DNA from: Tepidicella xavieri
GTDB taxonomy: Bacteria > Pseudomonadota > Gammaproteobacteria > Burkholderiales > Burkholderiaceae_C
Reading direction: 5' to 3'
NCBI RefSeq assembly: GCF_004363315.1
Contig: NZ_SNYL01000017.1
Coordinates: forward strand, 1 to 48,129
Length of the DNA stretch: 48,129 nucleotides
The translations under genes were made by a program, and so were the position numbers. This document shows positions 24,453-33,274 of the stretch, in pieces. The notes under the pieces were generated by a model. That model saw only the letters and a program-made list of their open reading frames with translations. It made no database searches and had not been told where the DNA came from. Every line of letters begins with the position of its first letter. Position 1 is the first letter of the stretch.

Positions 24453-25802
24453 TCAATCGAGGCCGTAAGCGGTGCGCACCAGCGTCAGCGGATGCGCCAA
24501 CTTGGGCTCGCCGAGCTGGTTGACTTCAAAGCCTTGGGCGATGTGGTGGCCGCCCAGCGGGCAATCGGAACTGATGTAGTCGGGCTTGGCGCCGTCTTTC
24601 ATCTGCGCCATGGCCTTGAACACGGGCTTGCCGATCTTCATGGCCGTCTGATGGCTGCCCTTCTTCACGCCGTAGGTGCCGGCATGGCCCGAGCAGCGCT
24701 CGATGGTCTGCACCGTGGTGTCCGGGATGAGCTTGAGGATTTCCTCGGTCTTCTTGCCCATGTTCTGCACCCGGCTGTGGCACGGCACCTGATAGCTCAC
24801 GTTGCCCAGCTTGCGCGGGAAGTCGGTCTTCAGCAGGCCGTCGCGCTTGCGGGCCACCAGGTATTCAAACGGGTCCCACATCGCTTCCTTGACGCGCTGG
24901 GTGTCGGCGCAGTCGGGGAACATGAGCGGAATTTCCTGCTTGAACATCAGCGTGCAGCTGGGCACGGCGCTGAGAATGGCAAAACCGTCCTTGGCGTATT
25001 TGGCCAGCACGGGGATGTTGGCCGCCTTGCTCGCGGCCACTGCATCCAGGTCGCCCAGCTCCAGCTTGGGCATGCCACAGCATTTTTCCTTTTCCACGAT
25101 CACGTAGGGGATCTCGTTGTGATCGAGGATTTTCAGCAGGTCGTGGCCGATGCCGGGCTCGTTGTAGTTCACATAGCAGGTGGAAAAGATCACCACCTTG
25201 CCCGGCGTGCGCTCACCGTCCTTGACCTGCGTGGCGCGGGCTTCGGGGGCCGAGGCGCGGAACTTGCGCGTGGCCAGCGCCGGCAGCCAGGCCTGCTTGT
25301 CCACGCCCAAGGCGCTTTCCATCACGCTGCGGGCGGCCTGGGTCTTGTTGACGGCGTTGACCACCTGCACCACCACCGGAATGCCCGCCAGCGAGCCGTG
25401 CACGTCGGTGGAGGCCAGCAACTTCTCGCTGAACTTGACTTCGCCCTTCTTGTGCTTGATCGCCTTGGCGCGCAGCATGGTGTGCGGAAAGTCCAGGTTC
25501 CACTCGTGCGGCGGCGTGTACGGGCACTTGGTCATGTAGCACAGATCGCACATGTAGCACTGGTCCACCACCTTCCAGTAGTCTTTCTTGTCCACGCCGT
25601 CCACCTCCATGGTGGGGCTTTCGTCCACCAGGTCGAACAGCGTCGGAAAGGCGTTGCACAGGCTCACGCAGCGGCGGCACCCGTGGCAGATGTCGAAGAT
25701 GCGCTCCAGTTCCTGCAGACACTTGTCCTCGTCGTAAAAGTCCGGGTTCTTCCAGTCCAGCGGGTGCCGGATGGGGGCCTCCAGATTGCCTTCTCGCGAC
25801 AT
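24453..25802 (-). CDS. GlpC/HdrD-like Fe-S oxidoreductase of the rubrerythrin operon
   Basis: A 449-aa protein with two [4Fe-4S] ferredoxin motifs: C39-x2-C42-x2-C45-x3-C49 (CHGCRRCVSLC) and C82-x2-C85-x2-C88-x4-C93 (CYMCDLCYMTKCP). CCG-type segments follow (STCYVNYNEPG, KCCGMPKLELG, VPCHSRVQ, RCSGHAGTYG), as in GlpC, heterodisulfide reductase HdrD and lactate-utilisation LutA. It could carry electrons to rubrerythrin. The substrate is not known. RBS AAGGAGCAACC precedes ATG. A 150-base gap separates it from rubrerythrin; I see no promoter there. Confidence 0.88.
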   Translation of the reverse strand: MSREGNLEAPIRHPLDWKNPDFYDEDKCLQELERIFDICHGCRRCVSLCNAFPTLFDLVDESPTMEVDGVDKKDYWKVVDQCYMCDLCYMTKCPYTPPHEWNLDFPHTMLRAKAIKHKKGEVKFSEKLLASTDVHGSLAGIPVVVQVVNAVNKTQAARSVMESALGVDKQAWLPALATRKFRASAPEARATQVKDGERTPGKVVIFSTCYVNYNEPGIGHDLLKILDHNEIPYVIVEKEKCCGMPKLELGDLDAVAASKAANIPVLAKYAKDGFAILSAVPSCTLMFKQEIPLMFPDCADTQRVKEAMWDPFEYLVARKRDGLLKTDFPRKLGNVSYQVPCHSRVQNMGKKTEEILKLIPDTTVQTIERCSGHAGTYGVKKGSHQTAMKIGKPVFKAMAQMKDGAKPDYISSDCPLGGHHIAQGFEVNQLGEPKLAHPLTLVRTAYGLD

Positions 25803-25952
25803 GGTTGCTCCTTGTGGTTGTTATGGTTGCCAGTGGCGGGACGGTGACGGGCGCTTCGCCGGCAGGCGCTGCGCGACGCATTCAGCGAGGGGCGCTGGCC
25901 AAGCCGGCCAACGCCCGACGCTCAATGAGCAACGCTCACTTCGGCTGCGGCC

Positions 25953-26375
25953 TCAGTCCACCAGCTCGGCCAGCGCCTTGCTGTAGCGGTTGGCGTGCGA
26001 GCGCTCGGCCTTGGCCAGCGTCTCGAACCAGTCGGCGATTTCGTCGAAGCCTTCCTCCCGGGCCGTCTTGGCCATGCCGGGGTACATGTCGGTGTACTCG
26101 TGCGTCTCACCGGCAATGGCCGACTCCAAGTTCTGGCGCGTGGTGCCGATGGGCATGCCGGTGGCCGGGTCGCCGGCTTGCTCCAGAAACTCCAGATGGC
26201 CGTGGGCATGACCCGTCTCGCCTTCGGCGGTGGAGCGGAACAGCGCGGCCACATCGTTCTGGCCTTCCACGTCGGCCTTGTTCGCGAAGTACAGGTAGCG
26301 GCGGTTGGCTTGGGATTCGCCGGCAAAGGCGTCTTTGAGGCACTGCTCGGTCTTGGAGCCTTTGAGTTGAGGCAT
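25953..26375 (-). CDS. Rubrerythrin-family diiron protein (erythrin domain only)
   Basis: A 140-aa ferritin-like four-helix protein. Metal ligands appear as Glu20 (AGES), Glu53-x2-His56 (EGETGHAH), Glu90-x2-Glu93 (AGETHEY) and Glu124-x2-His127 (KAERSHAN). The C-terminal rubredoxin domain of classical rubrerythrin is absent, so electrons must come from a separate donor, perhaps the Fe-S protein encoded next. Role: peroxide reduction at a diiron site. Start 26375 follows AAGGAGATGCAAC; the reading to 26471 adds a non-homologous leader. An OxyR-type site with a matching promoter lies upstream. Confidence 0.92.
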   Translation of the reverse strand: MPQLKGSKTEQCLKDAFAGESQANRRYLYFANKADVEGQNDVAALFRSTAEGETGHAHGHLEFLEQAGDPATGMPIGTTRQNLESAIAGETHEYTDMYPGMAKTAREEGFDEIADWFETLAKAERSHANRYSKALAELVD

Positions 26376-26451
26376 GTTGCATCTCCTTGCGGTGTGGGTG
26401 GGAATGCCGCAGGGCACCGTCGGGTACGACCATGCCCTACCGACGCCAACA

Positions 26452-26480
26452 ACCTTAGCGCCAATCGACACCCTTGTCTA
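26452..26480 (-). promoter_or_regulatory. Predicted promoter of the rubrerythrin operon
   Basis: On the minus strand TAGACA (26480-26475, five of six against TTGACA), a 17-base spacer and TAAGGT (26457-26452, a weak -10) give a promoter with transcription starting near 26445. The -35 directly abuts the OxyR-type site, as in OxyR-activated promoters. The weak -10 fits an activator-dependent promoter. Confidence 0.5.
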
Positions 26481-26517
26481 ATTGCATGCAGCTATCCACC
26501 GCATAAATAACAGCTAT
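26481..26517 (-). promoter_or_regulatory. OxyR-type binding site upstream of rubrerythrin
   Basis: Read on the minus strand the sequence is ATAG-N7-TTAT-N7-ATAG-N7-CAAT. The OxyR consensus is ATAG-N7-CTAT-N7-ATAG-N7-CTAT, so 14 of 16 defined positions match with exact spacing. It ends one base before the predicted -35 hexamer and lies 106 bases upstream of the rubrerythrin start. It also explains the direct repeat CAGCTATC seen at 26489 and 26511. Supports hydrogen peroxide induction of the operon. Confidence 0.7.
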
Positions 26518-26532
26518 CGATGACAGAAATTT

Positions 26533-26556
26533 AATAGAATGATTCGCATTTGCGAA
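26533..26556. promoter_or_regulatory. Fur-box-like palindrome between rubrerythrin and valS
   Basis: AATAGAATGATTCGCATTTGC-type sequence contains AATGATTCGCATT (a frequent Fur-box form) and, within it, the perfect palindrome TTCGCA-TT-TGCGAA (26543-26556). It is next to the OxyR-type site and could add iron control to the rubrerythrin operon, or serve valS. Match to the Fur consensus is partial. Confidence 0.35.
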
Positions 26557-26672
26557 ACAACCCTCCCGAAGCCGCGCGCCGCGCGCGCTGCCCAGCGTCC
26601 ATGCCCCCCAGGCCGGTACCCGGCACCCGTAAAATCCCGAATTCCTCTGCCTGTTTCTCCACCGATTTCCCC

Positions 26673-29660
26673 ATGTCTGACGCGATTGCCCAACCGGGCT
26701 TGCAAGCCCTGTCCAAATCTTTCGAACCCGCGCCCATCGAAGCCCGCTGGGGCCCGCATTGGGAGCGCCTGGGCTATGGCGCAGCCGGCTGCCGCGGCAC
26801 GGGCAAGCCGGACGCGCAAGCCGCCGCCGAAGGGCGCAATTTCGCCATCCAGCTGCCGCCGCCCAACGTGACCGGCACGCTCCACATGGGGCACGCCTTC
26901 AACCAGACCATCATGGACAGCCTGACGCGCTACCACCGCATGTTGGGCCACAACACGGTCTGGATTCCGGGCACCGACCACGCCGGCATCGCCACGCAAA
27001 TCGTGGTGGAGCGCCAGCTGCAGGAACAGGGCATCAGCCGGCACGACATGGGCCCCACCCCCGAGGAGGCGCGCAAAAACTTCGTCGCCAAGGTGTGGGA
27101 GTGGAAGGAGAAAAGCGGCAACACCATCACCCGGCAAATGCGCCGCATGGGCGACAGCGTGGACTGGAGCCGCGAATACTTCACGATGGACGAGCGGCTC
27201 TCCAAGGTCGTCACCGAGACCTTTGTACGGCTGTACGAACAGGGCCTGATCTACCGCGGCAAGCGCCTGGTCAACTGGGACCCGGTGCTGATGAGCGCGG
27301 TGTCGGACCTGGAAGTGGAAAGCGAGGAAGAGGACGGCTTCCTGTGGCACATCGCCTATCCGCTGGCCAGCGGCGAGGGGCAGCTCGTGGTGGCCACCAC
27401 CCGGCCCGAGACCATGCTGGGCGACGTGGCCGTGATGGTGCACCCCGAGGACGAACGCTACCGCCACCTGGTCGGCCAGAAAGTGCGGCTGCCGCTGTGC
27501 GAGCGCGAGATCCCTGTCATCGCCGACGCCTACGTCGATCCGGCGTTTGGCACCGGGGTGGTCAAGGTCACGCCGGCGCACGACCACAACGACTACGCGG
27601 TGGGGCAACGGCACGGGTTGCCCACCATCGGCGTGCTGACCCTGGATGCCAAAGTCAACGATCAAGCGCCCAGCGCTTACCGCGGACTGGACCGCTTCGA
27701 AGCCCGCCGGCGCATCGTGGCCGACCTCGAAGCCGCGGGGCTGCTGGTGGAGGTGAAAAAGCACCGCCTGATGGTGCCGCGCTGCGCGCGCACCGGCCAG
27801 ATCGTCGAGCCGATGCTGACCGACCAGTGGTTCGTCGCCATGACCCAGGTCAGCCCGCAGGACCCCACCGGCAAGAGCATCGCGCAGAAGGCCATCGACG
27901 CCGTAGCCAGCGGCCAGGTGCGCTTCGTGCCGGAAAACTGGGTCAACACGTTCAACCAGTGGATGAACAACATCCAGGACTGGTGCATCAGCCGCCAACT
28001 CTGGTGGGGGCACCAGATCCCGGCCTGGTACGACGCCGAGGGTAACGTCTATGTGGCGCGCCACGAGGCCGATGCGCAAGCCCAGTTCCGCGCCCGGCTG
28101 GACACGCTGGACGCCCCGGCCCGCGAGCGCCTGCAAGCCGCCGGCCTGACCCGCGACCCGGACGTGCTCGACACCTGGTACTCCAGCGCGCTGGTGCCCT
28201 TCAGCACCCTGGGCTGGCCCGAAGCCGCCGCGGGCACCACCGGCGACGCCGTCGCCCCGAGCGACTACGACCTCTACCTGCCCAGCACCGTGCTGGTGAC
28301 CGGCTACGACATCATCTTCTTCTGGGTGGCTCGCATGATCATGATGACCACCCACTTCACCGGCCGGGTGCCGTTCCGCCACGTCTACATCCACGGCCTG
28401 GTGCGCGACGCGCAAGGCCAGAAAATGAGCAAGTCCGAAGGCAACGTGCTCGACCCGGTGGACCTCATCGACGGCATCGACCTGCCCACCCTGCTGGCAA
28501 AACGCACCACCGGCCTGCGCAAGCCCGAAACCGCGCCCAAGGTTCGCAAAGCCACGGAAAAAGAATTCCCCCAAGGCATCCCGGCTTACGGGGCGGACGC
28601 GCTGCGCTTCACCTTCGCGGCGCTGGCGAGCCTGGGCCGCAGCATCAACTTCGACAGCAAGCGCTGCGAGGGCTACCGCAACTTCTGCAACAAGCTCTGG
28701 AACGCCACCCGCTTCGTGCTCATGAACTGCGAGGGCCACGACTGCGGGCTGAGCGAGCACACCGCCGACCAGTGCGTGCCCGGCGGCAGCTACCTGCACT
28801 TCAGCCAGCCCGACCGCTGGATCGTCTCGCTGCTGCAGCGCGTCGAGGCCGACGTGGCCCGTGGCTTTGCCGACTACCGGCTCGACCACGTGGCCAACGC
28901 CATCTACGACTTCGTCTGGAACGAATTTTGCGACTGGTACCTGGAAATCGCCAAAGTGCAAATCCAGACCGGTGACGCCGCCCAGCAGCGCGCCACGCGC
29001 CGCACGCTGATCCGCACGCTGGAAACCATCCTGCGGCTGGCGCACCCCATCATCCCCTTCATCACCGAAGAGCTGTGGCAAAAGGTGGCCCCGGTGGCCG
29101 GCCGCGCCGGCGCGTCCGTCAGCATCGCGCCCTACCCCGTCAGCCAGCCCGAGCGCATCGACGAAGCCGCCGAAGCCTACGTGGCCCAACTCAAGGCCAT
29201 GGTGGACGCCTGCCGCAATCTGCGCGGGCAGATGAACGTCTCGCCCGCGCAGCGCTTGCCGCTGTATGCCGTGGCCGGCAGCGCCAACGGGGCCGACATG
29301 CTGCGCAGCGCAGCGCCGGCCCTGCAGGCGCTGGCCAAGCTCAGCGAGGTGCGCCTCTTTGCCGACGAAGCCAGCTGGAGCGCCGCCGCCCAGGCCGCGC
29401 CGGTGGCCGTCGTGAGCCTGGGGCAAGACGTGGCCCGCCTGTGCCTGTTCATGGAGATCGACGTCGCCGCCGAAAAAGCCCGCTTGCACAAAGAGGTGGC
29501 GCGACTGCAAGGCGAAATCGCCAAGGCCCAGGGCAAGCTGTCCAACGACGCCTTCGTGGCCAAGGCCCCGGCTGCGGTGATCGAGCAAGAACGCCAGCGG
29601 GTGGCCGACTTCAGCGCCACCTTGGCCAAGCTGCAGGAACAGCTCCAACGCCTGGGCTGA
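26673..29660 (+). CDS. valS: Valyl-tRNA synthetase
   Basis: A 995-aa class I aminoacyl-tRNA synthetase. HIGH-type motif HMGH at 71-74 ([14 protein letters not shown]), editing domain in the middle ([19 protein letters not shown]), and KMSKS at 584-588 ([14 protein letters not shown]). The C-terminal coiled coil ([33 protein letters not shown]) is intact. The start at 26673 ([27 protein letters not shown]) fits the family; the upstream in-frame start at 26550 would translate the promoter region. Long minus-strand reading frames opposite are shadows. Confidence 0.97.
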   Translation: MSDAIAQPGLQALSKSFEPAPIEARWGPHWERLGYGAAGCRGTGKPDAQAAAEGRNFAIQLPPPNVTGTLHMGHAFNQTIMDSLTRYHRMLGHNTVWIPGTDHAGIATQIVVERQLQEQGISRHDMGPTPEEARKNFVAKVWEWKEKSGNTITRQMRRMGDSVDWSREYFTMDERLSKVVTETFVRLYEQGLIYRGKRLVNWDPVLMSAVSDLEVESEEEDGFLWHIAYPLASGEGQLVVATTRPETMLGDVAVMVHPEDERYRHLVGQKVRLPLCEREIPVIADAYVDPAFGTGVVKVTPAHDHNDYAVGQRHGLPTIGVLTLDAKVNDQAPSAYRGLDRFEARRRIVADLEAAGLLVEVKKHRLMVPRCARTGQIVEPMLTDQWFVAMTQVSPQDPTGKSIAQKAIDAVASGQVRFVPENWVNTFNQWMNNIQDWCISRQLWWGHQIPAWYDAEGNVYVARHEADAQAQFRARLDTLDAPARERLQAAGLTRDPDVLDTWYSSALVPFSTLGWPEAAAGTTGDAVAPSDYDLYLPSTVLVTGYDIIFFWVARMIMMTTHFTGRVPFRHVYIHGLVRDAQGQKMSKSEGNVLDPVDLIDGIDLPTLLAKRTTGLRKPETAPKVRKATEKEFPQGIPAYGADALRFTFAALASLGRSINFDSKRCEGYRNFCNKLWNATRFVLMNCEGHDCGLSEHTADQCVPGGSYLHFSQPDRWIVSLLQRVEADVARGFADYRLDHVANAIYDFVWNEFCDWYLEIAKVQIQTGDAAQQRATRRTLIRTLETILRLAHPIIPFITEELWQKVAPVAGRAGASVSIAPYPVSQPERIDEAAEAYVAQLKAMVDACRNLRGQMNVSPAQRLPLYAVAGSANGADMLRSAAPALQALAKLSEVRLFADEASWSAAAQAAPVAVVSLGQDVARLCLFMEIDVAAEKARLHKEVARLQGEIAKAQGKLSNDAFVAKAPAAVIEQERQRVADFSATLAKLQEQLQRLG

Positions 29661-29703
29661 GCGCCACCGGCCGGCGCAGAAGCCGTCCGCCCGCGCAAGA
29701 GAA

Positions 29704-29722
29704 AGGCCGCATGGCGCGGCCT
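29704..29722 (+). terminator. Hairpin downstream of valS
   Basis: AGGCCGC (29704-29710) and GCGGCCT (29716-29722) pair around a 5-base loop 43 bases after the valS stop. No T-run follows, so it is a weak intrinsic terminator candidate. Confidence 0.35.
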
Positions 29723-29760
29723 GGGTGGTGGCGGGAGGGAGCGGAGAAAATGCGCCGCGC

Positions 29761-29988
29761 TCAGCGCCGGCGCAGGATGGAGATGTAATCCGGCCCGGTC
29801 ACGTCTTGCTGCAGCAGCTCATTGCCCGTCTGCTTGGCAAACGCCTGAAAATCCCGCACCGAGCCGGCATCGGTGGCAATCACCTTCAACACCTGTCCAC
29901 TGCTCATTTCGGCCAAGGCTTTTTTGGCTTTGAGAATCGGCAGCGGGCAGTTGAGCCCACGGGCGTCGAGTTCGCGATCTACTTGCAT
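29761..29988 (-). CDS. tusA: TusA-family sulfur carrier protein
   Basis: A 75-aa protein with the CPLP motif (Cys14-Pro-Leu-Pro, LDARGLNCPLPILKAKKAL), the persulfide-carrying cysteine of TusA/SirA proteins. TusA relays sulfur for tRNA 2-thiouridine and molybdenum cofactor synthesis; in sulfur oxidisers related proteins also traffic sulfur for oxidation, a possibility here given the sox cluster. Start at 29988 is the family N-terminus; the reading to 30090 overlaps the end of cysM. It lies 98 bases after cysM on the same strand. Confidence 0.92.
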   Translation of the reverse strand: MQVDRELDARGLNCPLPILKAKKALAEMSSGQVLKVIATDAGSVRDFQAFAKQTGNELLQQDVTGPDYISILRRR

Positions 29989-30086
29989 GTCATCATCACC
30001 TGTGTGTGGGCGGCATTGTACCGGCGCACCTGAAACCGTGCTGACGCCCGCCCACGGCAGGCGGTCAGACGTCAGCGCCCGCTCCA

Positions 30087-31025
30087 TCACGCGGGAAACA
30101 CCCCCGTGGACAAATACCGGTCGCCCCGGTCACACACCACGAACACGATGGTGGCGTTTTCCACCTGGGCCGCGATTCTCTGCGCCACCCAGCACGCCCC
30201 GGCGGCCGAGATGCCGGCAAAAATGCCTTCCTCGCGGGCCAGGCGGCGGCACATCGCCTCGGCATCGGTCTGGCTGACGTACACCAGTTCATCCACCGCG
30301 CTGGGGTCGTAAATCTTGGGCAGGTATTCCGGGGGCCACTTGCGGATGCCCGGAATGCGCGAGCCCTCGCTCGGTTGGGCGCCGATGATGCGAATCGCCG
30401 GGTTCTTTTCTTTCAAGAACCGGCTCACCCCCGTGATGGTGCCGGTGGTGCCCATGGCGCTGACGAAATGGGTGATTTGCCCCGCCGTCTGGGCCCAGAT
30501 TTCGGGGCCGGTGGTCTCGTAGTGGATGCGCGGGTTGTCCGGGTTGGCGAACTGGTCCAGCACCTTGCCCTTGCCCTCGCGCTCCATTTTCTCGGCCAGG
30601 TCGCGCGCGTACTCCATGCCGCCGCTCTTGGGCGTGAGGATCAGCTCGGCGCCAAAGGCTTTCATGGTCTGCGCGCGCTCGATGGAGAGGTCCTCGGGCA
30701 TGATCAGCACCATGCGGTAGCCACGGATGGCCGCCGCCATCGCCAGCGCGATGCCGGTGTTGCCGCTGGTGGCCTCGATCAGCGTGTCGCCGGGGCGGAT
30801 CTCGCCGCGCTCCTCGGCGCGGCGGATCATCGACAGCGCCGGCCGGTCCTTGACCGAGCCGGCCGGGTTGTTGCCCTCCAACTTGCCCAGCACCACGTTG
30901 CCGCGCGCGCGGTTGTCGGGCATCCCGATGCGCTGCAGCGCCACCAGCGGCGTCTGGCCAATGGCCGCCTCGATGGTGGGGTAGTTCGGACGAACGGGGG
31001 GTTTCTTGGAAGAAGGCTTGCTCAT
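30087..31025 (-). CDS. cysM: Cysteine synthase B (CysM)
   Basis: A 312-aa PLP enzyme of the cysteine synthase family. PLP lysine Lys59 in NPAGSVKDR, phosphate/substrate loop TSGNTG (86-91) and GTTGTITGVSRFL in the C-terminal half. YPTIEAAIGQTPLVALQRI at the N-terminus and KIYDPSAVDELVYVSQTDA favour CysM over CysK. CysM uses O-acetylserine (or O-phosphoserine) with sulfide or thiosulfate; use of thiosulfate would suit a thiosulfate-oxidising organism. The start at 31025 follows a purine-rich AAGAAAGAAGG-like stretch; it is divergent from the tRNA-Leu gene. Confidence 0.94.
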   Translation of the reverse strand: MSKPSSKKPPVRPNYPTIEAAIGQTPLVALQRIGMPDNRARGNVVLGKLEGNNPAGSVKDRPALSMIRRAEERGEIRPGDTLIEATSGNTGIALAMAAAIRGYRMVLIMPEDLSIERAQTMKAFGAELILTPKSGGMEYARDLAEKMEREGKGKVLDQFANPDNPRIHYETTGPEIWAQTAGQITHFVSAMGTTGTITGVSRFLKEKNPAIRIIGAQPSEGSRIPGIRKWPPEYLPKIYDPSAVDELVYVSQTDAEAMCRRLAREEGIFAGISAAGACWVAQRIAAQVENATIVFVVCDRGDRYLSTGVFPA

Positions 31026-31100
31026 GAAAAAGGCGAAGAAAGAAGGGCTGGCCGCCCGGAATGCTGGTTGCACTGTGCCATAATTCTGGCTTACTCCGAT

Positions 31101-31188
31101 GCCGGAGTGGCGAAATTGGTAGACGCAGCAGATTCAAAATCTGCCGGTGCAACACACCGTGCCGGTTCGAGTCCGGCCCCCGGCACCA
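31101..31188 (+). tRNA. leuX: tRNA-Leu(CAA), encoded with CCA
   Basis: An 88-base cloverleaf: acceptor GCCGGAG, anticodon stem-loop GCAGA-TTCAAAA-TCTGC with anticodon CAA (reads UUG), long variable arm CGGTG/CACCG as expected for a class II leucine tRNA, T arm GCCGG-TTCGAGT-CCGGC, and encoded CCA. One acceptor pair is not Watson-Crick: A6 (31106) faces C179 (position 67 of the tRNA, 31179). All other acceptor pairs are intact. Confidence 0.97.
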
Positions 31189-31194
31189 GAACAC

Positions 31195-31226
31195 AGGGCA
31201 ACATCCTCACCGATGTTGCCCTTTTT
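31195..31226 (+). terminator. Intrinsic terminator after tRNA-Leu
   Basis: A perfect stem, GGGCAACATC (31196-31205) with GATGTTGCCC (31212-31221), a 6-base loop and a TTTTT run (31222-31226), starting 8 bases after the tRNA CCA. Canonical rho-independent terminator. Confidence 0.92.
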
Positions 31227-31260
31227 CGTGACCCTCTCTTGAGTCGAAGGCAGGCGTTTC

Positions 31261-32250
31261 ATGGACGTTGGTTTGCCCTTGCTGGCGGTGGTGGCAGGTC
31301 TGGCGGTGTTGGTCTGGTCGGCCGACAAGTTCGTGGACGCGGCAGCGGCCGTTGCCCGGCACTTCGCGCTGCCGCCGTTGCTCATCGGCGCGGTCATCAT
31401 CGGCTTTGGCACGTCGGCACCGGAGCTGGCGGTCTCGGTGCTCTCGGCCATGGAAGGCAGCCCGGGCATCGCGCTGGGCAACGCCTACGGCTCCAACATC
31501 GCCAACATCGCGCTCATTCTGGGCCTGACGGCGCTCGTCAGCCCGATCGTGGTGCAGTCGCAAATCCTGCGCAAGGAGCTGCCGGTGCTCACCGCCGTCA
31601 CGCTGCTGTCCGTCGCTCTGGTGTGGGACCTGAGCATCAGCCGCCTGGACGCCATCATCCTGCTGCTGGTGTTTGCGGCCTTGATGGCCTGGTCGATCCG
31701 CGAAGGCATCCGTGACGGACAAGACCCGCTGTCGCAGGAAACGGAAGCCGAACTGGAGGCCCACCCCATGCCCATCGGCCAAGCCTGGTGGTGGCTGGTG
31801 GCCGGTCTGGTGTTGCTGATCGCCAGTTCGCGCTTGCTGGTGTGGGGCGCGGTGACGATTGCTCAGGGGCTTGGCGTCAGCGAGTTGGTCATTGGGCTGA
31901 CCATCGTGGCCGTGGGCACCTCGCTGCCCGAACTGGCGTCCTGCATCGCAGCAGCACGCAAGAACGAACACGATCTGGCCATCGGCAATGTGCTGGGCTC
32001 CAACCTGTTCAACACGCTGGCCGTCGTCGGTCTGGCCGGCGCGATTCATCCCCTGGGCATGGAACCGGCAGTGCTGTACCGCGACATGGCGGTGATGGGG
32101 GCCCTGACGCTCGTCCTGTTCGCCCTGGGTTACAGCCGCCAGGGCAAGCCGGGGCGCATCACGCGGCCTGAAGGCGGCTTGCTGGTACTGAGCTTTGCGG
32201 CCTACACGACGTGGTTGCTCTACAGCAGTCTGGGTGCGTCAGCCGGCTGA
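31261..32250 (+). CDS. yrbG: Calcium/sodium antiporter (YrbG family)
   Basis: A 329-aa inner-membrane protein with about ten hydrophobic helices in two inverted halves. Each half has the NCX/CaCA alpha-repeat signature: GFGTSAPEL...AYGSNIANIALILG in the first and AVGTSLPELAS...GNVLGSNLFNTLAVVG in the second. Function: exchange of Ca2+ for Na+ or H+; the transported ion is inferred from the family. It follows the tRNA terminator and begins at 31261 after AAGGCAGG. Its end overlaps the opposite-strand epimerase gene by 12 bases. Confidence 0.93.
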   Translation: MDVGLPLLAVVAGLAVLVWSADKFVDAAAAVARHFALPPLLIGAVIIGFGTSAPELAVSVLSAMEGSPGIALGNAYGSNIANIALILGLTALVSPIVVQSQILRKELPVLTAVTLLSVALVWDLSISRLDAIILLLVFAALMAWSIREGIRDGQDPLSQETEAELEAHPMPIGQAWWWLVAGLVLLIASSRLLVWGAVTIAQGLGVSELVIGLTIVAVGTSLPELASCIAAARKNEHDLAIGNVLGSNLFNTLAVVGLAGAIHPLGMEPAVLYRDMAVMGALTLVLFALGYSRQGKPGRITRPEGGLLVLSFAAYTTWLLYSSLGASAG

Positions 32251-33195
32251 GCCGGTGCGTCGGGCCAGCGCGGCCCCTTCCCCTGCCAGCCCCTCGCGCA
32301 CCGTGGGGTAGCGCAGGCGCAAGCCCAGCTCGCGCTTCATGCGGTCGTTGCGCAGGCGGCGCGACTCGTTCATGAAGCTCAGCACCATGAGCGACAGGCG
32401 CTGCTCGGCGCCTTCGCGGGGGATGCGCTCGGGACGCGGAAGGCCGTACCAATCGGCCACCAGGTCGAAATAGTCACCCATTTTCAGCGCGGTGTCGTCG
32501 CTCACGTTCCACACCCGCTGCGGCGCGTGGCGCCAGAGCGCGCGGGCGCAGGCACGGGCCAAGTCATCGGCATGGATGTGGTTGGTGTAAACGTCGTCGC
32601 GCTCACGCAACACGGGGGTGCCACGCAACAGGCGCTCGCGCGGGCCGCCTGCTCGGTCCGGGGCATAGATGCCCGGAATGCGCAACACCGTCACATCCAC
32701 CCCCAGGGCGCGCCCCCACCAGCGCAGGCGCTCCTCGGCATCGACGCGGCGCAACGCCCGCGGCGTGGTCGCGGCCAGCGGGCGCGTTTCGGCCGCCCAG
32801 TCGCCCGCGCAGTCGCCATAGACGCCCGTCGTGGAACCGTACACCAGCTTGGTCGGCCGGCTGCGCCGCGCCAGCGCCTGGGCCAAGTGGCGGCTGCGCG
32901 GGTCCTGACGCCAATCCGGCAGAGAGTCCGAGGGCGGGGGGGCCAGATGCAGCACCCGGGTCGCCAGGCCCGCGAGCCGGCGCAGGCTGGCAGGATCGTC
33001 CAAATTGCCCACCAGCGGCACGATGCCCTGGGCGCGCAGCTGCGCCCGCCGCTCGGGCGATGATGTCAGGGCCAGCAAGCGGGCCCGGCGCCCGCCGCCC
33101 AACACCCGGGCCGTTCGCAGCCCCACGTCACCACAACCCACCACCAGAACGCGCTCGCGCCGAAACCGCGCGGGCAATGCACCCATTGCAACCAT
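32239..33195 (-). CDS. NAD(P)-binding epimerase/oxidoreductase (YeeZ-like)
   Basis: A 318-aa extended SDR-like Rossmann protein: nucleotide loop VLVVGCGDVGLRTARVLG near the N-terminus, YGSTTGVYGDCAGDWAAETRPLAA (active-site Tyr region) and LRIPGIYAPDR. It resembles YeeZ and other atypical NAD-dependent epimerases; substrate unknown. Start at 33195 (MVAMGALPARF) is chosen because GTGGAGG lies 5 bases upstream; a start at 33366 would overlap the divergent flavoreductase gene. Divergent from that gene with a 79-base gap, convergent with the antiporter. Confidence 0.85.
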   Translation of the reverse strand: MVAMGALPARFRRERVLVVGCGDVGLRTARVLGGGRRARLLALTSSPERRAQLRAQGIVPLVGNLDDPASLRRLAGLATRVLHLAPPPSDSLPDWRQDPRSRHLAQALARRSRPTKLVYGSTTGVYGDCAGDWAAETRPLAATTPRALRRVDAEERLRWWGRALGVDVTVLRIPGIYAPDRAGGPRERLLRGTPVLRERDDVYTNHIHADDLARACARALWRHAPQRVWNVSDDTALKMGDYFDLVADWYGLPRPERIPREGAEQRLSLMVLSFMNESRRLRNDRMKRELGLRLRYPTVREGLAGEGAALARRTGSAG

Positions 33196-33274
33196 GTGCC
33201 TCCACAAGTCTGAGAAAATCGGGCGTCCGCCGGGCGACAGCCGCGCCGGCCTTCCTGCCTCATCCTTGCCAAGT

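Noticed and set aside
26489-26518. Direct repeat CAGCTATC, two copies 22 bases apart
   Set aside because: Fully explained as parts of the OxyR-type four-half-site motif, so not reported as a separate repeat.
26514-29648. Very long minus-strand reading frame opposite valS (over 1000 codons)
   Set aside because: It is the antisense of an unambiguous valyl-tRNA synthetase; GC-rich DNA yields long shadow frames, and the translation has low-complexity Gly/Ala/Val/His composition with no family resemblance.
31261-32049. Minus-strand frame opposite the antiporter
   Set aside because: It mirrors the membrane protein gene and yields Arg/Gln/His-rich shadow protein.
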